Below are positions 5,683-13,163 of a stretch of 30,339 nucleotides of DNA, piece after piece. The stretch's first letter is position 1. Every line of letters starts with the position of its first letter. Source of the stretch: Firmicutes bacterium UBA5227 (GTDB lineage Bacteria; Bacillota; Clostridia; Tissierellales; Sedimentibacteraceae). The stretch is taken from positions 10,439 through 40,777 of the forward strand of contig DHUT01000083.1 in assembly GCA_002409285.1 (NCBI GenBank). The letters run 5' to 3'. The position numbers were made by a program, and so were the translations under genes. The notes beneath the pieces were generated by a model. The model was not told the DNA's origin. It worked only from the letters and a program-made list of their open reading frames with translations, and did not search any database.

Positions 5683-7503
5683 ATGAAGAATAAAATAATT
5701 AATATAGCAGTAATAGCCCACGTTGATGCAGGAAAATCCACACTGGTAGATGCTTTTTTGCAGCAAAGCGGGGTATTCAGAGAAAATCAGGAATTAGTAA
5801 ATCAGGTAATGGATTCAAATGCAATAGAGCGCGAAAGAGGAATCACAATATATTCAAAAAACTGCTCTGTAATGCATAATGACGTTAAGATAAACATTGT
5901 GGATACTCCCGGTCATGCAGATTTTTCGTCGGAGGTTGAGCGAATCATGAAGACCGTTGATACGGTTATTTTACTGGTAGATTCCATTGAAGGACCAATG
6001 CCTCAAACAAGATTTGTTTTGCAGAAGTCTCTTGAAATCGGGTTAAAACCAATTCTTCTTATCAATAAAATAGATAAGAACAACCATAGGGCAGAGGAAG
6101 TTGTTGACATGGTATTTGATTTGTTCGTTGAGCTAAACGCAAATGATGAACAGTTGGATTTTCCTATCTTGTATGGAATTGCAAGGCAGGGTATTGTTCA
6201 GTATGAATTGGATCAGCCAAGCGACAACATAGAACCGCTGTTTGAAACAATCATTACTCATGTTCAGCCATATCCCGACAGAGATGATGAAGATTTGCAG
6301 ATGCAGATATCGTCCCTTGCATATGATGATTATATAGGAAGGCTGGGAATAGGAAGAGTTACAGCAGGGACTATCAGGGAAGGTCAGACTGTCTCCATTG
6401 CCAAACATGATGGCACAGTGGAAAAGCAAAAAATATCAAGCATATTTGTATACCAGGGACTTAGCAGAATCAGCGTAAAGGAAGCTTACAGTGGTGATAT
6501 TGTGGTTGTTTCCGGAATTCCAAACATTTCCATAGGTGACACGATCTGTTCGGAGAATAAGGTAAATCCTATGGAAACAATTAAGATAGAAGAACCTACC
6601 TTGTCAATGAACTTCTTAATCAATACATCTCCATTTGTGGGAATGTCAGGGAAGTATGTAACTACAAGACACCTTAAGGCAAGACTTGAAAAGGAGCTTG
6701 AGGTTAATGTGGGATTAAAGGTTGAGCCTCTGGAAGATGCGATGGACGGCTACAAGGTATCGGGCAGAGGAGAGCTACACCTTTCAATACTTCTTGAAAA
6801 TATGAGAAGAGAAGGCTATGAAGTTTCGGTTTCAAGACCGGAGGTTATTTTGAAAAAGATAGACGGAGTTACCATGGAGCCTATTGAACGAGTATTTATA
6901 AATGTCCCGGAAATATATTCAGGCTCAGTGATTTCAAAGCTGAATGTTCGAAAAGGTGTTATGTCTTCCATGACTCCTGACGGAAACTATGTAAAAATAG
7001 AATACATGGTACCGACAAGAGGACTTCTGGGATATCGTACCGAGTTGATTAATGATACCAGAGGCGAAGGAACCATGGTCAGAAGTTTTGATCACTATGA
7101 AAAATATAAGGGAGAGATACCTCAAAGAACTAATGGTGTGCTGATTTCCAACGATGAGGGAGAGGCAATTGCATACTCCTTGAACAACCTTGAAAGCAGA
7201 GGGACATTGTTTATAAATCCCGGTGAAAAGGTATATGAAGGAATGATTATAGGTATGTGTGCCAGAGGAGAAGACATAACGGTAAACCCTTGCAAGGCAA
7301 AAAAGCAGTCCAATACCAGGTCTTCTTCAGCAGATGATGCAATTAAACTGACTCCTCCGCGCATCATGACATTGGAATCTGCTCTGGAGTTTATAAATGA
7401 TGACGAGCTGGTAGAAGTAACGCCGGACAACATCAGGTTAAGGAAAAGATATCTTACCGAAATGGAAAGAAGAAAACAGGCAAACAGACTGAAAACACAA
7501 TAG
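5683..7503 (+). CDS. typA: Translational GTPase TypA/BipA
   Basis: TypA is a ribosome-binding GTPase of the EF-G family involved in 50S assembly and stress or cold growth. The 606-residue length is typical. G-domain motifs are complete: AHVDAGKST (12-20, P-loop), RERGITI, DTPGHADF, LLINKIDKN. Domain II, the EF-G-like domain III/V region (GRGELHLSILLENMRREG), and the TypA-specific C-terminal part (VPTRGLLGYRTELINDTRGEG, LTPPRIMTLESALEFINDDELVEVTP) follow in order. The P-loop reads AHVDAGKST rather than the more usual TypA AHVDHGKTT, resembling EF-G and TetM at that point, but everything downstream marks it as TypA. A GGAAGG-like ribosome site precedes the ATG. It appears to be a single-gene unit between terminators. 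Confidence 0.96.
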   Translation: MKNKIINIAVIAHVDAGKSTLVDAFLQQSGVFRENQELVNQVMDSNAIERERGITIYSKNCSVMHNDVKINIVDTPGHADFSSEVERIMKTVDTVILLVDSIEGPMPQTRFVLQKSLEIGLKPILLINKIDKNNHRAEEVVDMVFDLFVELNANDEQLDFPILYGIARQGIVQYELDQPSDNIEPLFETIITHVQPYPDRDDEDLQMQISSLAYDDYIGRLGIGRVTAGTIREGQTVSIAKHDGTVEKQKISSIFVYQGLSRISVKEAYSGDIVVVSGIPNISIGDTICSENKVNPMETIKIEEPTLSMNFLINTSPFVGMSGKYVTTRHLKARLEKELEVNVGLKVEPLEDAMDGYKVSGRGELHLSILLENMRREGYEVSVSRPEVILKKIDGVTMEPIERVFINVPEIYSGSVISKLNVRKGVMSSMTPDGNYVKIEYMVPTRGLLGYRTELINDTRGEGTMVRSFDHYEKYKGEIPQRTNGVLISNDEGEAIAYSLNNLESRGTLFINPGEKVYEGMIIGMCARGEDITVNPCKAKKQSNTRSSSADDAIKLTPPRIMTLESALEFINDDELVEVTPDNIRLRKRYLTEMERRKQANRLKTQ

Positions 7504-7516
7504 ACGAACAATAAAT

Positions 7517-7538
7517 AAAAAGGGCGCTCGCCCTTTTT
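7517..7538. terminator. Bidirectional terminator between typA and luxS
   Basis: AAAAAGGGC (7517-7525) and GCCCTTTTT (7530-7538) form a perfect 9-bp stem with a GCTC loop. The T run on one strand and A run on the other let it serve both convergent genes. Confidence 0.9.
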
Positions 7539-7571
7539 GTTTATATATGTTTACCTATCGTTTATCAATTG

Positions 7572-8048
7572 TTACTGGTATCTAAGGTTCTCTTCTTTCA
7601 GATTCAGCAGCACTTCATTATGGAATTTAGCTGCTTCATATTTTGCCATGGACAGGTTCATGTCCAGGTAGTTTCCGCAGGAGCCGGCATCCGCACCCGG
7701 TACCTCACCCTCGTAATTCATGATGAAAGTAAACATTTCCCTCATAATATCAACAATATCTTCAGACTTTAAGTCACCCTTAAATATTACATAAAAGCCT
7801 GTTCTGCATCCCATGGGACCAAAATATACTGTAAGGCTGTCATATACAGGATGATTTCTTAAAAATGTTGCTCCGAGGTGTTCAATTGTGTGCATTTCCG
7901 CTGTATTTATTACAGGTTCCCTGTTTGGCTCTTTCATTCTAATGTCAAATGTGGTAACAGTATCTTCGCCCACAGAATCTTTTCTTGAAACATAAATTCC
8001 ACGCTTTAAATTTAAATGATTTACTTGAAAACTTTCTATTTTTTTCAT
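7572..8048 (-). CDS. luxS: S-ribosylhomocysteine lyase LuxS
   Basis: LuxS splits S-ribosylhomocysteine into homocysteine and DPD, the precursor of autoinducer-2, as part of the activated methyl cycle. The 158-residue protein is full length. Metal ligands are visible: H53 and H57 in HTIEH and C124 in GSCGNYLDM. The catalytic cysteine is C81 in GPMGCRTGFY, and the N-terminal H11 (NHLNLKRGIYV) is also conserved. A GAGGAGG site sits right before the ATG. The gene stands alone; no pfs or methionine gene is adjacent. It has its own promoter and a pair of direct repeats upstream. Confidence 0.98.
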   Translation of the reverse strand: MKKIESFQVNHLNLKRGIYVSRKDSVGEDTVTTFDIRMKEPNREPVINTAEMHTIEHLGATFLRNHPVYDSLTVYFGPMGCRTGFYVIFKGDLKSEDIVDIMREMFTFIMNYEGEVPGADAGSCGNYLDMNLSMAKYEAAKFHNEVLLNLKEENLRYQ

Positions 8049-8068
8049 AATAACCTCCTCTTGAAAGA

Positions 8069-8097
8069 ATTATATATATTAACTTAAACACTGACAG
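8069..8097 (-). promoter_or_regulatory. Probable luxS promoter
   Basis: Minus-strand TATAAT (8069-8074) lies 17 bp after CTGTCA (8092-8097), which matches four of six -35 bases. A start near 8062 gives a very short leader with the ribosome site near 8052. The weak -35 suggests an activator may help. Confidence 0.55.
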
Positions 8098-8112
8098 GAC
8101 AGATGAAACGTC

Positions 8113-8133
8113 CCTGTGTTCCGCCTGTGTTCC
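8113..8133 (-). repeat. Tandem direct repeat upstream of luxS
   Basis: GGAACACAGG occurs twice on the minus strand (8113-8122 and 8124-8133) with an 11-bp period, about one helical turn, at roughly -50 to -70 from the predicted luxS start. The next bases, ACAGGGAC...GTCCTGT, can form a hairpin. It could be an operator, or a fragment of a dispersed clostridial intergenic repeat. Confidence 0.5.
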
Positions 8134-8170
8134 CATTTTACATTAAATTCGGGGGAAAGTAAACTGAAGA

Positions 8171-8199
8171 TTGAAGAAAGTATGTTTTTATGCTATACT
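8171..8199 (+). promoter_or_regulatory. Sigma-A promoter of the sigma-54 activator gene
   Basis: TTGAAG (8171-8176) and TATACT (8194-8199) are 17 bp apart. Start near 8206, followed at once by a GGGAGG ribosome site and the ATG at 8220, so the leader is only about 15 nt. Confidence 0.7.
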
Positions 8200-8219
8200 A
8201 ACTGTATGGGAGGTGCGGA

Positions 8220-9614
8220 ATGAAGGCTAAAGAATATTTATCTATAATGCAAAATATTTTGCAGCATATAGATGAAGGTGTACATGTTTTAGATAAAAAC
8301 GGCAATACGATTATATACAACGAAGCCATGTCCAAGCTTGAGAAAATGGAATCAAAGGATGTGATTAAAAAGCCCTTTGGAGAAGTTTTCAAAAATTTGA
8401 ACAGTGAAAACAGTACACTGCTCAAAGCCCTTAAATTTCGTGAAGCCACAATTAATTTGAAGCAGGACTATTTAAATAAGGATGGGAAGGAAATAACTAC
8501 AATTAATACTACACTGCCAATAATAATAAATGATGAAGTTATAGCAGTAGTTGAGGTTGCTAAAAATATTACCCAGATGACTGAAATGTCTCATACAATA
8601 CTGAAGCTTCAAAATGAAATTGGCAAACCTGAAACGACCAAATCAAAAAAAATTAAAAAATATTATTTTAATAATATCGTAGGCAGCAGCGGTAATTTTA
8701 CAGAGGTTATTGACAGAGCAAAAAAAGCTTCCAAAAATTCAGCGTCTGTTTTTATTTTTGGGGAAACAGGAACAGGTAAGGAGCTTATTGCACAGAGCAT
8801 ACATTACGAAGGTCCAAGAAAAGATAAGCCATTTATAGCCCAAAACTGTGCGGCACTTCCGGAATCGCTGCTTGAAGGACTGCTGTTTGGAACCTCTAAA
8901 GGAGGATTTACAGGAGCTGTGGACAGAGCGGGGCTTTTTGAACAGGCAAATGGCGGAACACTTTTGCTGGATGAAATAAATTCAATGCCATATGAACTGC
9001 AGGCGAAGCTTTTGAGAGTACTTCAGGAAAATTACATCAGACGTGTAGGCGGAACAAGTGACATTCCAATAGATGTAAGGATAATTTCTACCAGCAACGA
9101 ATCTCCTGATGTAATTTTAAAAGAGGGTAAAATCAGAAAAGACCTTTACTACAGGTTAAATGTAATCCAATTGAATGTGCCGCCTCTTCGTTACAGAAGA
9201 GATGATATATTGATGCTTGCAAATATGTTCATACATAAATATAATGATAGGTTTAACAAGGAAGTACTTTCCATGTCTAAGGACGTACAGGATAGCCTGT
9301 TAAAATACGATTACCCCGGAAATGTCAGAGAGCTTGAGAACATTATTATGTCCGCTATAAGCATGGCAGATGATGATGAAATAATACTAAATAATAACCA
9401 CTTTACATCTCTTGATTCTGACAGAGAACACATTAACATTCAGCATCAAATGGGAACTGCCGGTATTGATGAATACTTAGAGGGTTTAGAGGAGCGCATA
9501 ATCAAAAAAACCCTGGAGAATTACAATTATAATATAACAAGGTCGGCAGAAGCGTTGAAAATTAAACGCCAGACTTTGCAGCACAAAATAAAGAAATATA
9601 ATATTAGGTGCTGA
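8220..9614 (+). CDS. PAS-domain sigma-54-dependent activator (RocR type)
   Basis: This 464-residue protein is an enhancer-binding protein that opens sigma-54 promoters using ATP. An N-terminal PAS-like sensor (about 8-125, with GVHVLDKNGNTIIYNEAMSK and a later VVEVAKNIT) is joined by a short basic linker to an AAA+ domain. Walker A is GETGTGKE at 181-188. The sigma-54 contact loop reads GGFTGA (228-233) instead of GAFTGA. Walker B is TLLLDEI, and arginine fingers lie in the later RKDLYYRLNV segment. The C-terminus is a Fis-type helix-turn-helix (ITRSAEALKIKRQTLQHKI). No receiver domain is present, so it probably senses a small molecule through PAS, as RocR does with ornithine or citrulline; the ligand is inference. 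It lies directly upstream of two palindromic sites and a -24/-12 promoter, so it very likely controls the ornithine operon. Confidence 0.93.
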   Translation: MKAKEYLSIMQNILQHIDEGVHVLDKNGNTIIYNEAMSKLEKMESKDVIKKPFGEVFKNLNSENSTLLKALKFREATINLKQDYLNKDGKEITTINTTLPIIINDEVIAVVEVAKNITQMTEMSHTILKLQNEIGKPETTKSKKIKKYYFNNIVGSSGNFTEVIDRAKKASKNSASVFIFGETGTGKELIAQSIHYEGPRKDKPFIAQNCAALPESLLEGLLFGTSKGGFTGAVDRAGLFEQANGGTLLLDEINSMPYELQAKLLRVLQENYIRRVGGTSDIPIDVRIISTSNESPDVILKEGKIRKDLYYRLNVIQLNVPPLRYRRDDILMLANMFIHKYNDRFNKEVLSMSKDVQDSLLKYDYPGNVRELENIIMSAISMADDDEIILNNNHFTSLDSDREHINIQHQMGTAGIDEYLEGLEERIIKKTLENYNYNITRSAEALKIKRQTLQHKIKKYNIRC

Positions 9615-9643
9615 CAGTATGTTACTGAAAATTATTAAAAATA

Positions 9644-9678
9644 GCAAGATAATTTGCATTAAATGCAAGATATTTTGC
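9644..9678 (+). promoter_or_regulatory. Tandem upstream activator sites for the ornithine operon
   Basis: Two copies of GCAA-N6-TTGC (GCAAGATAATTTGC at 9644-9657 and GCAAGATATTTTGC at 9665-9678) have centres 21 bp apart, two helical turns, on the same DNA face. They lie about 130-165 bp before the -24/-12 promoter, the usual enhancer distance. Together they also make one long palindrome (9638-9684, AAAATAGCAA...TTGCTATTTT), so the RNA could fold as a terminator for the regulator gene; both uses are possible. Confidence 0.72.
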
Positions 9679-9807
9679 TATTTTCTACGTTTTTCTATAA
9701 AAATGGTATTTCGCATAAATTGAAAAATTATTGAAAGTATAAACTTGACGCTGAAATGCTAAGTTTTATCGGCTGTTACATTTATTTTTAATTTTTTTTT
9801 ATAAATT

Positions 9808-9823
9808 TGGCACAATTATTGCT
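9808..9823 (+). promoter_or_regulatory. Sigma-54 (-24/-12) promoter of the ornithine operon
   Basis: TGGCAC (9808-9813), five bases, then TTGCT (9819-9823) match the sigma-54 consensus, with the GG and GC pairs correctly spaced. Transcription should start near 9834, about 50 nt before ord. A sigma-54 activator gene immediately upstream supports it strongly. Confidence 0.93.
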
Positions 9824-9884
9824 TATAATATTTGTATAACGTTAACCCATAAATAAATAAACAATCAGATTAGGAGGATATAAG

Positions 9885-10943
9885 ATGCAAAACGTAAAAG
9901 TGATTATTTGGGGTCTTGGAGCCATGGGCTCAGGAATGGCCAAAATGCTGTTAAATAAAAAAGGTGTTGATATTGTTGGTGCCGTAGGAAGAGGAGCAAA
10001 AATCGGAAAAAGCATGTACGAAATCATCGGTGTGGAAAGAGGAGACAGACCGGAAATATTAATAGGTTCTTCTGAGGATGTAATTAAGGAAAAATCAGCT
10101 GATGTAGTTTTATGCTGTACAGATTCCTACACAAAAGTTGCCTTTGACAGATTAAAATTTGTTTTAGAGAAAAAAATAAATGTAATTTCCAGTGCGGAAG
10201 AAATGTCTTACCCAAAGGCTCAATCCCCTGAGCTGGCAAAGCAACTGGATGAAATAGCAAAAGCTAATGGCGTTTCAATATTGGGAACAGGTATTAACCC
10301 GGGGCTGATAATGGACTTGTTGGTTGTTATAATGACAGGATGCTGTGAATCAGTTGACCATATTGTTTCAAGAAGAGTTAACAGCCTGTCTCCATTTGGA
10401 CCTACAGTTATGCAGGAACAGGGAATAGGTATTACGGTTGATGAGTTCAAAAAAGGCGTTGAAACAGGACACCTGGCAGGGCACGTAGGATTCCAGGAGT
10501 CAATAAATATGATAGCTGACGCAATCGGCTGGAAGGTTGATAAGGTTACAACATCAATGGATCCTATAGTTACAGATGTCGACAGAAAATCTCCCTATGG
10601 ATTTGCTGCTGCCGGTAATGTAGCAGGTGTTGCCATGAAAGGCTATGGATATATTGATGGTGAATTAAAAATAGAAATGGATCACCCTCAGCAAATAGAG
10701 CCTGAGCAGGTTGGTGTACAAACAGGCGACTATGTTATTATTAAAGGAACGCCAAACATTAACATGGTCAACTCACCGGAAGTTCCCGGCGGAATAGGAA
10801 CTATAGCCATGTGTGTAAATATGATTCCTCAGATTATTAATGCAAAACCAGGATTAAGAAGCATGATAGATTTGCCGGTTCCAAGAGCAATAATGGGAGA
10901 TATGAGAGAATTAATAGACCAAGAGTGCAAAATAGTAAAGTAA
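9885..10943 (+). CDS. ord: 2,4-diaminopentanoate dehydrogenase
   Basis: Ord oxidatively deaminates (2R,4S)-2,4-diaminopentanoate to 2-amino-4-oxopentanoate, reducing NAD(P)+. The 352-residue protein starts with a Rossmann dinucleotide site, IIWGLGAMGSGMAKMLL, and continues in the style of dihydrodipicolinate-reductase-like enzymes (VVLCCTDSYTKV, VISSAEEMSYP, GTGINPGLIMDLLV). The middle segment RRVNSLSPFGPTVMQEQGIG is typical of the Ord group. An AGGAGG site lies 8-9 nt before the ATG. It is the first gene of ord-ortA-ortB-oraS-oraE-mutL-orr, transcribed from the sigma-54 promoter. Assignment rests on both sequence and the complete pathway context. Confidence 0.95.
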   Translation: MQNVKVIIWGLGAMGSGMAKMLLNKKGVDIVGAVGRGAKIGKSMYEIIGVERGDRPEILIGSSEDVIKEKSADVVLCCTDSYTKVAFDRLKFVLEKKINVISSAEEMSYPKAQSPELAKQLDEIAKANGVSILGTGINPGLIMDLLVVIMTGCCESVDHIVSRRVNSLSPFGPTVMQEQGIGITVDEFKKGVETGHLAGHVGFQESINMIADAIGWKVDKVTTSMDPIVTDVDRKSPYGFAAAGNVAGVAMKGYGYIDGELKIEMDHPQQIEPEQVGVQTGDYVIIKGTPNINMVNSPEVPGGIGTIAMCVNMIPQIINAKPGLRSMIDLPVPRAIMGDMRELIDQECKIVK

Positions 10944-10954
10944 GGAGTATAAAA

Positions 10955-11260
10955 ATGATTAAAAAAGGTGAATGGGTATTGATACACAGAAATGTATTGG
11001 AACCATCGCAAAGAGCACCACAGGTTCCTGACGATACAAAAAAAGTTCCTTTGGAGATGTGGGTAAAAGGATATCTGCAGGAAGATGCCGATATTGGTGA
11101 TGAAGTAACAGTAGTAACAAGAACTAAGCGTATAGAAAAAGGTACATTGCTGGAAGCAAATCCATATTACAAACATGATTTTGGAAAATTTGTTCCTGAG
11201 CTGCTAAAAATAAGCGAACAAGTGAGAGACATAGTGTTTGGAGGTGACAGCAATGAGTAA
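10955..11260 (+). CDS. ortA: 2-amino-4-oxopentanoate thiolase, alpha (OrtA)
   Basis: OrtA is the small subunit of the PLP enzyme that cleaves 2-amino-4-oxopentanoate with coenzyme A into alanine and acetyl-CoA. The predicted protein has 101 residues, beginning MIKKGEWVLIHRNVLEP and containing RAPQVPDDTKKVPLEMWVKG, hallmarks of this small conserved family. I set the start at 10955 because AAGGAG lies 7 nt upstream; a longer in-frame extension overlaps the end of ord and is less likely. Its stop overlaps the ortB start by 8 bp, so the two subunits should be made in equal amounts. It contains no cofactor motif of its own. Confidence 0.93.
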   Translation: MIKKGEWVLIHRNVLEPSQRAPQVPDDTKKVPLEMWVKGYLQEDADIGDEVTVVTRTKRIEKGTLLEANPYYKHDFGKFVPELLKISEQVRDIVFGGDSNE

Positions 11261-12653
11261 AGACATGAGCTATGCAGGAGTAATGGCAAGAAAGCCTGAG
11301 ATAATGAAACAGGCTGCAGGGTTGGATTTTTCCATATTTGAAAGCGGTTCAATAGCTTTTGATTACGAGAGAATGATGAGAGAAGCAGGGTTTTCCATGG
11401 AAGAAATCCAGAAAATTCAGTTGGAACACGGTGTAGGGAACACACCTGTTCTCGAGCTTAGAAACCTGACTTCATTGGCAAGAAAACTGGCACCTGCAGG
11501 AAAGGGAGCAAGAATCTTCATAAAGGATGAAGCAGCTAACGCATCCGGAAGCTTTAAGGCAAGAAGGGCGTCAACAGCAGTGTATCAGGCATACAAGCTG
11601 GGATATAAGGGGGTTGTCAGTGCCACAAGCGGAAACTACGGAGCTGCGGTAGCATCGCAGGCAGCTATGTACGGTTTGAAGTGTATAGTAGTTCAGGAAT
11701 GCTATGATTCCAGAGGAGTAGGGCAGCCTGAGATAATAGAAAAAGCAAGAAAATGTGAAGCTTTAGGAGCAGAAGTGGTTCAGCTTACAGTAGGACCAGA
11801 GCTGTTTTATTCATTCCTTACAATATTGGAGGAAACAGGATATTTCAATGCATCACTGTATACACCATTTGCCATAGCCGGAATAGAATCTCTTGGATAT
11901 GAAATAGCAATGCAGTTCAGAGAAAGATACGGCAAGGATCCTGATGTTGTAATGTGCACAAATGCAGGAGGAGGAAATCTTACCGGAACGGCAAGAGGGC
12001 TGCAAAAAGCAGGAGCGGATTCAAAAATAGTTGCCGCCAGCGTTGACTTATCGGGACTGCATATGGCATCAGACACGCAATTCAACAGAAAATCATTTAC
12101 AACGGGACATACGGGATTTGGAATGCCCTACACCACATGGCCCGACAGGTCAGACGTACCACGTTCTGCCGCAAGACCTTTGAGATACATGGACAGGTAC
12201 TTGACAATACATCAGGGAGAAGTGTTCTACATAACAGAGTCACTGGCAAGCCTTGAAGGTTTGGAGAAAGGACCCGCAGGGAATACGGCGCTTACCGCTG
12301 CGTTCTCAATGGCACAGGAAATGGATCAGGATCAGATGATTGTGGTGCAGGAAACGGAATATACAGGAGCAGGAAAGCATATACAGCCTCAGCTTTCGTT
12401 TGCCAGGTCTAATGGAATAGAAGTTAAATTTGGAGACCCTAAGGATGAAGTTCCCGGAAAGAACATAATCCTTCCGTCACATCCTTCATTAATAAAGGCA
12501 CAGGATGCAGATTTGAACCATATGCGAAAGTCATTAATTAAAAATGCTTTGGAAAACTACAATGTTAAACCAACGGATGCAGATTTGGAATTTCTGGCTG
12601 AGGAAACAAAGACAGATGTCGAATATGTAAAAAGTGTTATAGCATCATTATAA
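11253..12653 (+). CDS. ortB: 2-amino-4-oxopentanoate thiolase, beta (OrtB)
   Basis: OrtB is the PLP-binding catalytic subunit of the thiolase. At 466 residues it is a fold-type II PLP protein related to threonine synthase. The Schiff-base lysine is probably K102 in ASGSFKARRAS, and the phosphate-binding glycine cluster is seen in TNAGGGNLTG. Other segments are KDEAANASGSFK, VSATSGNYGAAVASQA and a later PAGNTALTAAFSMAQE. The ATG at 11253 is preceded by GGAGG (11240-11244), better than an in-frame GTG or ATG-like start further up inside ortA. After ortB comes a 148-bp gap with a strong hairpin before oraS, which divides the operon into a thiolase half and a mutase half. Confidence 0.95.
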   Translation: MSKDMSYAGVMARKPEIMKQAAGLDFSIFESGSIAFDYERMMREAGFSMEEIQKIQLEHGVGNTPVLELRNLTSLARKLAPAGKGARIFIKDEAANASGSFKARRASTAVYQAYKLGYKGVVSATSGNYGAAVASQAAMYGLKCIVVQECYDSRGVGQPEIIEKARKCEALGAEVVQLTVGPELFYSFLTILEETGYFNASLYTPFAIAGIESLGYEIAMQFRERYGKDPDVVMCTNAGGGNLTGTARGLQKAGADSKIVAASVDLSGLHMASDTQFNRKSFTTGHTGFGMPYTTWPDRSDVPRSAARPLRYMDRYLTIHQGEVFYITESLASLEGLEKGPAGNTALTAAFSMAQEMDQDQMIVVQETEYTGAGKHIQPQLSFARSNGIEVKFGDPKDEVPGKNIILPSHPSLIKAQDADLNHMRKSLIKNALENYNVKPTDADLEFLAEETKTDVEYVKSVIASL

Positions 12654-12737
12654 AATAATAGAGTTAGCCTTGTCATCCTGAATGCGCAGTGTGAAAAATC
12701 TACATGACAGGCGTGAATAAAAATATCAAGACTGCAT

Positions 12738-12774
12738 TAAGGCGTATTTAACATCTATATGTAAATACGCCTTA
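12738..12774 (+). other. Intercistronic hairpin between ortB and oraS
   Basis: TAAGGCGTATTTA (12738-12750) pairs perfectly with TAAATACGCCTTA (12762-12774) across an 11-nt loop, but no T run follows. It is therefore more likely an mRNA-processing or stability element than a full terminator. The preceding 12668-12711 holds TGTCATCCTGAATGCGCAG and ATGACAGG, resembling a decayed copy of a common dispersed bacterial intergenic repeat (TGTCATCCTGAGCGAAG type). A processed or partly terminated transcript here could set the ratio of mutase to thiolase. Confidence 0.7.
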
Positions 12775-12801
12775 GCAAATTATTACAGGAGGAGCACGAA
12801 G

Positions 12802-13152
12802 ATGAAAAGAGCCGATGATTTTGAACAAAGAAGAGCTCATTTGGCAAATCTTTCGGATGAAGAATTATATGATAGATTTTGGAATTTAGCAGAAGAGATA
12901 GTAGACCCTCTGTTAGAATTGGGAAGAAAGAACACAACTCCGTCAGTTGAAAGAAGTGTCTTGTTAAGAATGGGATTTTCAAGCCTTGAGGTTAAACCTA
13001 TAGTAGAAGGTGTTATGAATAAGGGGCTGATGGGCAAGGGTGCAGGAAACGTTGTTTGGAGATTATCTGAAAAGCTTGGATGCACAGTGCGGGAAGCCGG
13101 GCTTGAACTTGCTGCCGGAAGACACTGGGATGACGTTGACGCATTATTTTAA
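12802..13152 (+). CDS. oraS: D-ornithine 4,5-aminomutase S subunit
   Basis: OraS is the small subunit of the adenosylcobalamin- and PLP-dependent enzyme converting D-ornithine to (2R,4S)-2,4-diaminopentanoate. The 116 residues (MKRADDFEQRRAHLANLSDEELYDRFWNLAEEI... is too long to show in full) contain the characteristic LSDEELYDRFW, a segment PSVERSVLLRMGFSS, NKGLMGKGAGNVVW and the end AAGRHWDDVDALF. Size and sequence fit the known subunit. AGGAGG lies about 8 nt before the ATG. The large subunit gene follows 11 bp later. OraS carries no cofactor itself; in the known structure it packs against the barrel of OraE. Confidence 0.95.
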   Translation: MKRADDFEQRRAHLANLSDEELYDRFWNLAEEIVDPLLELGRKNTTPSVERSVLLRMGFSSLEVKPIVEGVMNKGLMGKGAGNVVWRLSEKLGCTVREAGLELAAGRHWDDVDALF

Positions 13153-13163
13153 GGAGGGCATAT

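Noticed and set aside
9638..9684. Long palindrome read as a simple terminator of the activator gene
   Set aside because: Possible, but the stem is AT-rich and interrupted, and two same-phase 14-bp palindromes at enhancer distance fit activator sites better. Kept as a regulatory site with the alternative noted.
12654..12801. A separate promoter for oraS
   Set aside because: No convincing -35/-10 or -24/-12 pair could be found in the gap.
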